10,113 bases of DNA from Clostridiales bacterium (lineage in GTDB: Bacteria; Bacillota; Clostridia; Lachnospirales; Lachnospiraceae), in the NCBI GenBank assembly GCA_015655565.1, contig JAATEU010000227.1, positions 1 through 10,113 on the forward strand, given 5' to 3'. A model generated the notes under the pieces. The model did not search any database and was not told the origin of the DNA. It was given only the letters and a program-made list of their open reading frames with translations. The position numbers and the translations under genes are program-made. Below are positions 5,551 to 10,113 of the stretch, piece after piece. Positions within the stretch are counted from its first letter, which is position 1. The number at the start of each line of letters is the position of its first letter.

Positions 5551-6597
5551 ATGAAGTATTTAAAAGTATTGTTAATATGTATTCCATTGTCTATTGCAGG
5601 TCATTTTATGGATTGGGATGCAACTGTAATGTTCTTTTTAACTTGTTTCTCTATCGTACCATTAGCCGGATATTTAGGAAATGCGACTGAAGAAATTGCG
5701 GTATACACCGGTCCAAAGCTCGGGGGATTTTTAAATGCTACTTTTGGTAATGCGACTGAACTGATTATCAGTTTTTTTGCCATTAAGGCAGGATTGTTCG
5801 ATGTGGTAAAAGCCTCACTGGCCGGTTCTGTTTTAGGCAACATTCTTTTGGTTCTGGGCTGCAGTATTTTTTTGGGTGGTTTAAAACATAAAGAGTTAAA
5901 ATATGATTCACAATTAGGAAGCTTTACAGCTACCATGTTATTATTTGCAGTTATTGGATTATCCATACCGGCAGTTTTTACGTTTCATATTTCAGAAAAT
6001 CTTATTTCATCAAAATATGAAAGCTTCAGTATAATTACCAGTATTATTATGCTTTCAATCTATGTGATAGGAATGATATATTCTTTCAAAACCCAAAAAG
6101 ACCTTTATGGAGTGGAGCATGCAGAAGACATTGATTCCAAATGGAGTTTTCCGGTCAGTGTCATAATCCTTGCTGTTGCTACTGTATTTATCGCTATTGA
6201 ATCCGAATTGCTGGTAGGCAACATTGAACCTATGACAAAGGCAGCTGGAATTTCTGAAATGTTTGTTGGTATCATACTGATTCCTATTGTAGGTAATGCG
6301 GCTGAACATAGTACGGCTGTAATTATGGCACTGAAAAATAAGATGGATATATCCATAGAAATTGCCGTAGGTTCAAGTCTCCAGATTGCCCTTTTCGTAA
6401 TTCCCATGTCAGTTCTTATCAGTCTTTTATACACGCCAATGAGCATCGTATTTAAACCGGTTGAGTTGTTTTTATTTGGAGCCAGCGTTCTTATTGCAAA
6501 CCAAATCGTAAAATCAGGTAAAACCAATTGGATGGAAGGCCTAAAGTTGATGTCGGTATACTTAATCGCAGCAGTAGGCTTTTTTATCGTCGGATAA
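5551..6597 (+). CDS. CAX-type Ca2+/H+ antiporter (348 aa)
   Basis: This is an integral membrane exchanger of the Ca2+/cation antiporter superfamily, CAX (ChaA-like) branch, expected to export Ca2+ or another cation in exchange for H+. The two inverted halves each carry the family signature: GNATELI at 66-72 (E70) and GNAAEH at 248-253 (E252), the acidic residues that bind the cation. The protein is hydrophobic throughout, with about 11 helices, and a short acidic cytosolic segment near 186-198 (YGVEHAEDIDSKW) joins the halves. At 348 residues it is full length for bacterial CAX. The start ATG 5551 has GAGG at 5539-5542. It has its own promoter and a structured leader, so it is probably regulated separately from the upstream ATPase-RCK operon. 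Substrate choice among Ca2+, Na+, K+ and Mn2+ cannot be read from sequence. Confidence 0.93.
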   Translation: MKYLKVLLICIPLSIAGHFMDWDATVMFFLTCFSIVPLAGYLGNATEEIAVYTGPKLGGFLNATFGNATELIISFFAIKAGLFDVVKASLAGSVLGNILLVLGCSIFLGGLKHKELKYDSQLGSFTATMLLFAVIGLSIPAVFTFHISENLISSKYESFSIITSIIMLSIYVIGMIYSFKTQKDLYGVEHAEDIDSKWSFPVSVIILAVATVFIAIESELLVGNIEPMTKAAGISEMFVGIILIPIVGNAAEHSTAVIMALKNKMDISIEIAVGSSLQIALFVIPMSVLISLLYTPMSIVFKPVELFLFGASVLIANQIVKSGKTNWMEGLKLMSVYLIAAVGFFIVG

Positions 6598-6615
6598 ATC
6601 TCCGCCTTTTATTGG

Positions 6616-6678
6616 AAGATAAAAAATGCTGTTCACAATACCTGTGGCAGGTAACGGAGTAACAGCACTTTTTATCTT
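6616..6678. terminator. Composite bidirectional terminator between convergent genes
   Basis: AAGATAAAAA (6616-6625) pairs with TTTTTATCTT (6669-6678) and TGCTGTT (6627-6633) with AACAGCA (6661-6667), with one A:C mismatch between the two blocks. The loop contains a nested CCTG-TGG-CAGG hairpin (6641-6651). The A/T arms give a U-tract on either strand, so it can end the antiporter transcript (plus) and serve as backup for motB (minus). The nested hairpin is unusual for a simple terminator. Confidence 0.85.
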
Positions 6679-6683
6679 GTAAA

Positions 6684-6710
6684 TAAAAAATCCGGGTTTC
6701 TAAGAATCCC
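6684..6710 (-). terminator. Intrinsic terminator of the motAB transcript
   Basis: On the minus strand GGGATTC (6710-6704) pairs with GAAACCC (6700-6694) around a TTA loop, with one A:A mismatch. GGA and then TTTTTTATTT follow. It lies about 95 nt past the motB stop codon. Confidence 0.6.
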
Positions 6711-6805
6711 AAATTTGTATAAAAGCTTTGCAATTCAATTAAATTTCATAACAAATGTAATGTCATACGCAATGGGATTATGGTTGCATTTATAATATTT
6801 AGGTT

Positions 6806-7609
6806 TTAATCGGTGCTTTCTTCATCAAACAGTATAGTAATGCTTATACGTCGGTTCTTCTCCCGTCCTTCTTCCGTTTCATTAGAAGCAAACGGTTTAT
6901 ATTCTCCATATCCGATGGCTGTTAATCTCTCAGGTTCAATCTCATAATTTTCAACTAAATATTGAACTACATTCGCTGCTCTTTGTGCAGATAACTGCCA
7001 ATTAGATTTATACATGCCTTTATTCACCGGAACATTATCCGTATATCCTTCAACCTGAATCGGATTATCAATACTATTTAATAATTCTGAAATTGTATCC
7101 AGCGTAGGCTTCATCTCTTTTTTTACTTCTGCCTGTCCGCTTTCGAATAAAATATCATTTGGTAAGGAAATAACCATACCTTTATGTTCAATCGTTATAC
7201 GAAGCTTATCTTCTAATTTATTACTTTCAATAGCCTCCAGAAACCTTTCCCTTAATTCAGCAAAATCATTCATTTCCCCGGCATTTTCATTCGCCAGAGC
7301 ACCGGTATTTCCACCCTCCACGGTATTTTGTTCCGATTCCTCAGTTGTTGAGCCGTCATAATCTTCAGATCCCGGTGTTTCTCCTGTTAAGATTCCGCCT
7401 CCGCCTCTTGGTATTATGGAACCATTCGTGCTGCTGCCACTTCCTAAAGCAGTGCTTAAGGATTCAGACAGCGAATCATATTTTTCCAGATTGACATTGC
7501 TCATTGCATATAGGATAACAAACAGAATCATTAATAATGTTATTAAATCCGAATAGGTTAACAGCCATCTTTCACTGTTCTCCGATTTCTTCTCCTTCTT
7601 TTTCATCAT
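6806..7609 (-). CDS. motB: Flagellar motor stator protein MotB (267 aa)
   Basis: This is the peptidoglycan-anchored half of the flagellar stator, which with MotA couples ion flow to rotor torque. A short basic N-terminus (MMKKKEKK) precedes one membrane helix at about 16-37, with the ion-carrying aspartate D21 in TYSDLITLL. Residues about 56-112 are a Gly/Ser/Glu-rich low-complexity linker, longer and more acidic than usual. The OmpA-like peptidoglycan-binding domain covers about 140-265, with GYTDNVP (188-194), NWQLSAQRA (203-211), GYGEYKP (233-239) and NRRI (252-255). The start has AAGGGG 7 nt upstream and lies inside the 3' end of motA (38-nt overlap), a coupling typical of motAB. Whether H+ or Na+ is used cannot be settled from the helix. 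The 267-residue length is normal. Confidence 0.95.
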   Translation of the reverse strand: MMKKKEKKSENSERWLLTYSDLITLLMILFVILYAMSNVNLEKYDSLSESLSTALGSGSSTNGSIIPRGGGGILTGETPGSEDYDGSTTEESEQNTVEGGNTGALANENAGEMNDFAELRERFLEAIESNKLEDKLRITIEHKGMVISLPNDILFESGQAEVKKEMKPTLDTISELLNSIDNPIQVEGYTDNVPVNKGMYKSNWQLSAQRAANVVQYLVENYEIEPERLTAIGYGEYKPFASNETEEGREKNRRISITILFDEESTD

Positions 7610-8348
7610 CCAGGTACCCCTTCAGTCTTTCTACAATTAATGTTGGATTACCGCCTTCTTGAATCATTAAAATGCCGTCCATCATCATATTTTTTGTTAC
7701 AATTTCATCCGTATCTAATTCTTTTAATTTATTAGCAACGGGCATCCATAGAAGATTTGCCGAACCAACTCCGTATAAAGTTGCAATAAATGCTACCGCT
7801 ATCTTCGGCCCCAATTCATCCGGATTTGATAAATCACTTAATACGTGTACCAAACCCATAACGGTTCCAAGCACCCCCATGGTTGGTGCAAAACCTCCGG
7901 CTGCCTCAAATACAGCAATGCCTTTAGAATGGCGGTATTCCATATTATCAACTTTATTTTCTAATATTTTTTTGATAATTTCCGGATCAGTACCGTCCAT
8001 AACCAACTGAATTCCCTGAACTATGAATCTTTCATATGTATTATTCAGCAATTCCGATTCTAAGGCTAATAATCCATTTGTTCTCGCTAAGTTGGCTAAT
8101 TTCCAAAAGGTATCTATAATCTCTTTACGGTTTTGTTTTTGATTTGTAAATGCTATCCTGACTATCTTGGGCAATTTAACTAATACGGATGATTTGAAGG
8201 AAACTCCAATTGCACCTATGGTGCCCCCGAAAACAATCAATGCAGGTGTGAGCGACAGCAACGCTCCAATATGTCCACCATCAAGAACAAAGGCCACAAT
8301 CAAGGCCCCAAAAGCAAATATAACACTAATAATCATAAAAATATCCAT
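7572..8348 (-). CDS. motA: Flagellar motor stator protein MotA (258 aa)
   Basis: This is the rotor-facing, four-helix half of the stator. The start chosen is ATG at 8348, with AAGGAG 8 nt upstream on the minus strand; the open frame continues upstream to 8522 but those 58 residues are unlike MotA. Family residues are present: R89 and E97 in the cytosolic loop (ARTNGLLALE, which interacts electrostatically with FliG), P155 in FAPTMGVLGTVMGL and P203 in LWMPVANKL at the ion channel. Membrane segments lie near 2-22, 30-50, 150-172 and 185-206. It is followed by motB in an overlapping frame. No chemotaxis or other flagellar gene is in the window, so the stator operon stands alone as in many Firmicutes. 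No sigma-D (TAAA-N15-GCCGATAA) promoter was seen upstream. Confidence 0.96.
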   Translation of the reverse strand: MDIFMIISVIFAFGALIVAFVLDGGHIGALLSLTPALIVFGGTIGAIGVSFKSSVLVKLPKIVRIAFTNQKQNRKEIIDTFWKLANLARTNGLLALESELLNNTYERFIVQGIQLVMDGTDPEIIKKILENKVDNMEYRHSKGIAVFEAAGGFAPTMGVLGTVMGLVHVLSDLSNPDELGPKIAVAFIATLYGVGSANLLWMPVANKLKELDTDEIVTKNMMMDGILMIQEGGNPTLIVERLKGYLDDEKEGEEIGEQ

Positions 8349-8383
8349 ACACACAACTCCTTCATCACTTCCAAAATATAAAT

Positions 8384-8412
8384 AACCGGTAAATAAATTC
8401 ATACTACCGGTT
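8384..8412. repeat. Inverted repeat of AACCGGTA in the motA leader
   Basis: AACCGGTA (8384-8391) and TACCGGTT (8405-8412) are perfect 8-bp inverted arms around 13 nt. Each arm contains the self-complementary hexamer ACCGGT, at 8385-8390 and 8406-8411, so the two palindromes are spaced exactly 21 bp, two helical turns. With the predicted start near 8418 they occupy about +6 to +34 of the motA transcript. They could be a double operator or an mRNA hairpin. Confidence 0.6.
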
Positions 8413-8424
8413 TTAAATCCAAAC

Positions 8425-8453
8425 AGCATAATACATATTTGCAGCTTAAACAA
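8425..8453 (-). promoter_or_regulatory. Possible sigma-A promoter of motAB
   Basis: On the minus strand TTGTTT (8453-8448) and TATGCT (8430-8425) are separated by 17 bp. Both boxes are imperfect, and other AT-rich combinations upstream are possible. The position, about 75 bp before the motA start and just before the ACCGGT inverted repeat, is sensible. Confidence 0.35.
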
Positions 8454-8499
8454 AGATGCCGATTTATATTTCTTAAAAAACTTTATTCTCCCAGGTTCA

Positions 8500-8755
8500 C
8501 AGACATTTTCAAGTGAAAACAAGGTTCTGATAATATAAATAAAATCATTTTCATCCGATTACTACAAAATATTACATATATCGCTACATATAATTTACCA
8601 TAATATTATCATATGTCAATAGCATAAACGTCAATTAGTTATATATACCTAATACCAACAACCCCTTATAATAATTTATATTTTCTTCTCGAAACAGCCG
8701 CCCGATTCGCCCTTTCTACCATTCTCCTTTGTATTTATACCCTCTTTATCATTAA
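8500..8755. other. AT-rich intergenic DNA upstream of motA
   Basis: There is no reading frame with a start and binding site here. The stretch around 8570-8650 is very AT-rich. The only structure I see is the diverged repeat at 8660-8733 and the T-tract belonging to the adjoining terminator. Confidence 0.6.
8660..8733 (+). repeat. Diverged dispersed repeat, copy B
   Basis: This is the counterpart of 14-89. The shared order is AACCCCTTAT, ATTTATA, TCGAAAC, a C-rich block, then CTTTGTA. Here the C-rich block (GCCGCCCGATTCGCCC) has no complementary second arm, so the hairpin of copy A is absent. The similarity was judged by eye only. Confidence 0.3.
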
Positions 8756-8797
8756 TAAAAATACCCTGAAATCAGGCTTAAACCTATAATTTCAGAG
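8755..8797 (-). terminator. Terminator of the HAAS-protein gene
   Basis: On the minus strand CTCTGAAAT (8797-8789) pairs with ATTTCAGGG (8772-8764) with one T:G wobble. The loop can nest AGG/CCT, and TATTTTTATT follows. It begins 44 nt past the stop codon. The plus strand also has ATTTTATTTT after the stem, so it may act in both directions. Confidence 0.75.
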
Positions 8798-8840
8798 CAT
8801 TTTATTTTCAGCATATTTCAATTGTGATTTCTAATTCCGT

Positions 8841-9356
8841 CTACCGTTTTAAATTATCCGTAATTAATCTGTAACCTAAATAGACTACAATCAAAGGTAT
8901 GCCGATCCTAAAGAATAATTGAAACAAAACCCTACCAATTATCAGAAATAAAGAAATTAAGATTATGGCAATAATTACAATTAATAGTTTTTGATACCAA
9001 GTTAAGGAAGAATGAATTTGAACTTTAAAACCTCTTTCATAATCCTTGGATTTATTATCATAATTGCTTCTATCATCTTCATAGGCATTACCATCTGTTG
9101 TATGAGCATCCTGATAGGCTCCTTCATGCTTTGAGCCGTTATATATCGGCCCATTGGTAATTTGATAGGTGTCTATTATAGTTTTAGCTATCAGCCTGGG
9201 TTCTCCTAACTGTCCCACAATATCTTCTTCGTTGTTACCAACACTCTTAGTCCTAATATAATCATCATAAAACCTTATATTATTCTCAATTTCGGCATCC
9301 GGCAGTTCTCCTGTTAAGGCAGTTCGTAACCCATCTTTAAATTCAGTCTTTGTCAT
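8841..9356 (-). CDS. HAAS-domain (DUF1700) membrane protein (171 aa)
   Basis: Residues 1-65 match the HAAS/DUF1700 pattern: a helical start (TKTEFKDGLRTAL), a central FYDDYI and the diagnostic LGEPRLIAKTII (50-61). A charged, Tyr/Asn/Asp-rich linker (66-115) leads to two membrane helices at about 124-146 and 150-166 and a short basic tail. HAAS proteins usually sit beside a PadR-family repressor and are thought to be small membrane-linked signalling proteins; their biochemical role is not established. Here no PadR gene is within the window. The start ATG 9356 has AGGAGG about 7 nt upstream. The gene is separated from the ABC transporter gene by 214 nt with its own promoter, so it is probably monocistronic. 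An alternative label is hypothetical membrane protein. Confidence 0.8.
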   Translation of the reverse strand: MTKTEFKDGLRTALTGELPDAEIENNIRFYDDYIRTKSVGNNEEDIVGQLGEPRLIAKTIIDTYQITNGPIYNGSKHEGAYQDAHTTDGNAYEDDRSNYDNKSKDYERGFKVQIHSSLTWYQKLLIVIIAIILISLFLIIGRVLFQLFFRIGIPLIVVYLGYRLITDNLKR

Positions 9357-9458
9357 ATATGCCTCCTAACCTGACTTATAATAATATTATGCCTGTTTTT
9401 AAAGTCTGTATCTATAAATTTACTAATTTTTGTAGGTTTATGTCCAATAAGTATTTCT

Positions 9459-9487
9459 ATTCTAACATATCTTGCTATTTGCGTAAA
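9459..9487 (-). promoter_or_regulatory. Sigma-A-type promoter of the HAAS-protein gene
   Basis: On the minus strand TTTACG (9487-9482) and TAGAAT (9464-9459) are separated by 17 bp. Transcription would start near 9452 and leave a leader of about 95 nt. Another AT-rich -10-like block (TAATATTATTATAA, near 9378-9391) is closer to the gene but lacks a clear -35 box. Confidence 0.5.
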
Positions 9488-9532
9488 TAGTTCGAATATT
9501 AACATTCAATTAATTTTAGCTTTATTAATAAT

Positions 9533-9566
9533 AAAAAAGCCCGGTTGTTCCTTCCTTCAGGTTTTT
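9533..9566 (-). terminator. Weak terminator after the ABC transporter ATPase gene
   Basis: On the minus strand AAAAACCTG (9566-9558) can pair with CGGG-C-TTTTT (from 9543) with one T:G wobble and a bulged C, and the 3' side is a run of six T. The G:C part is only four pairs, so this rests mainly on the T-run and the position just past the stop codon. Confidence 0.4.
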
Positions 9567-9570
9567 AATA

Positions 9571-10113
9571 TCAAGTTAAATTCGACATATAAATATAAGC
9601 ATCTTCCAATGTAACTTCAGCCGGGCGGCACTGTATATCCGGCTTTTCCTCACTGATTATCTTTACTGTCATACCATGCTCCGTATATTGTTTTGAAGAT
9701 ATATGACATTTCTTTTCGATTTCACGAACCTGTTCTTCCCTATCTGCTTCATAAATCCAGATATGTCCTTTTGCCTGATTTAACAGTTCTATCATCTGAC
9801 AATCATATATAATTCCGCCCTTTTTCATAATTGTAAGCTGATTACAGGTAGCCGCCAAATCCTCTACCACATGGGTGGAAAACAAAACAGTCCTCTCTTT
9901 AGAGAAATCCACCAATAAATTCCGGATTCTGATCCGCTCCTCCGGATCCAGCCCTGTAGTAGGCTCATCTACTATCAGGAACTCCGGATTGTGAAGTAAT
10001 GCCTGTATCAATCCCACCCGGCGTTTCATTCCTCCGGATAATTGCCTGTTCTTTTTCTTCCGGTGTTCTGTCAGATTTGTTTTTTCCAGATAATAATCGA
10101 TCCTGTCTTTGCA
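9571..10113 (-). CDS. ABC transporter ATP-binding protein, C-terminal 180 residues (5' end outside the window)
   Basis: This is the ATPase subunit of an ABC transporter, partial: the frame stays open to the right edge, so the ATG at 10029 is internal. Visible in order are the ABC signature QLSGGMKRR (visible residues about 24-32), Walker B and D-loop LIVDEPTTGLDPEER, and the H-loop LFSTHVVED. A C-terminal extension of about 95 residues with a late AEVTLEDAYIY motif follows. That extension is typical of ATPases paired with ABC-2-type permeases (drug, bacteriocin or antibiotic exporters). Walker A and the Q-loop lie outside the window. The permease is not in view; it may be upstream of the ATPase. 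Substrate unknown. Confidence 0.93.
   Translation of the reverse strand, partial: CKDRIDYYLEKTNLTEHRKKKNRQLSGGMKRRVGLIQALLHNPEFLIVDEPTTGLDPEERIRIRNLLVDFSKERTVLFSTHVVEDLAATCNQLTIMKKGGIIYDCQMIELLNQAKGHIWIYEADREEQVREIEKKCHISSKQYTEHGMTVKIISEEKPDIQCRPAEVTLEDAYIYMSNLT

Noticed and set aside
6105..6527. 140-codon minus-strand open frame inside the antiporter gene
   Set aside because: It is antisense to the clear GNAAEH half of the CAX protein, with no ribosome binding site or family resemblance.
8451..8465. GCCGATTT with a nearby TAAA, resembling a sigma-D promoter before motA
   Set aside because: It is on the plus strand, pointing away from motA, and the spacing is about 7 bp instead of 15.
8349..8522. 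58-residue upstream extension of MotA
   Set aside because: ATG 8348 has a good AAGGAG site and gives a canonical 258-residue MotA; the extension would read through the inverted repeat and the predicted promoter.

Overview
The window looks like chromosome of a low-GC, anaerobe-type Firmicute. I would guess Clostridia, perhaps Lachnospiraceae, from the AT-rich intergenic DNA, the strong AGGAGG-type ribosome binding sites, the Gram-positive MotA/MotB pair and the HAAS (DUF1700) membrane protein. The family placement is an impression, not a measurement. No phage, IS element, CRISPR array, tRNA or rRNA was recognised.

Layout. Positions 1-982 carry no convincing gene. They hold a GC-rich terminator-like hairpin (47-81), two copies of a 51-bp direct repeat (124-174 and 760-810) and a long imperfect hairpin followed by a T-run (666-720). 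A plus-strand operon then runs 1145-5303: a type II P-type ATPase whose membrane core resembles Na+,K+-ATPase (1145-3958), followed by two separate TrkA/RCK-type nucleotide-binding proteins (3979-4629 and 4644-5303). Its upstream region shows 11-bp phased direct repeats like an OmpR/PhoB-family operator, and its leader carries a 20-nt perfect palindrome. Next, a good sigma-A-type promoter (5346-5374) drives a roughly 170-nt leader with long-range and apparently competing stems, then a CAX-type Ca2+/H+ antiporter gene (5551-6597). Terminators at 6616-6710 separate this from the convergent minus-strand half.

The minus strand holds motA and motB (8348 down to 6806, overlapping by 38 nt), with a 5' region bearing two ACCGGT palindromes exactly 21 bp apart. 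Upstream of these are a HAAS-domain two-helix membrane protein (9356-8841) with its own promoter and terminator, and the C-terminal 180 residues of an ABC transporter ATPase that runs off the right edge (10113-9571).

How the genes fit together. The plus-strand half reads as a cation-homeostasis locus: ATP-driven cation transport, two cytosolic RCK proteins of the kind that gate K+ channels or transporters in response to NAD(H), ATP/ADP or c-di-AMP, and an H+-coupled divalent cation antiporter. No TrkH/KtrB channel is present, so the partner of the two RCK proteins is open; the ATPase is the most provocative candidate. The antiporter leader is the best candidate for an undescribed regulatory element, possibly ion- or ligand-sensing. 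The MotAB stator is itself ion-driven, but its convergent orientation gives no evidence of shared control.
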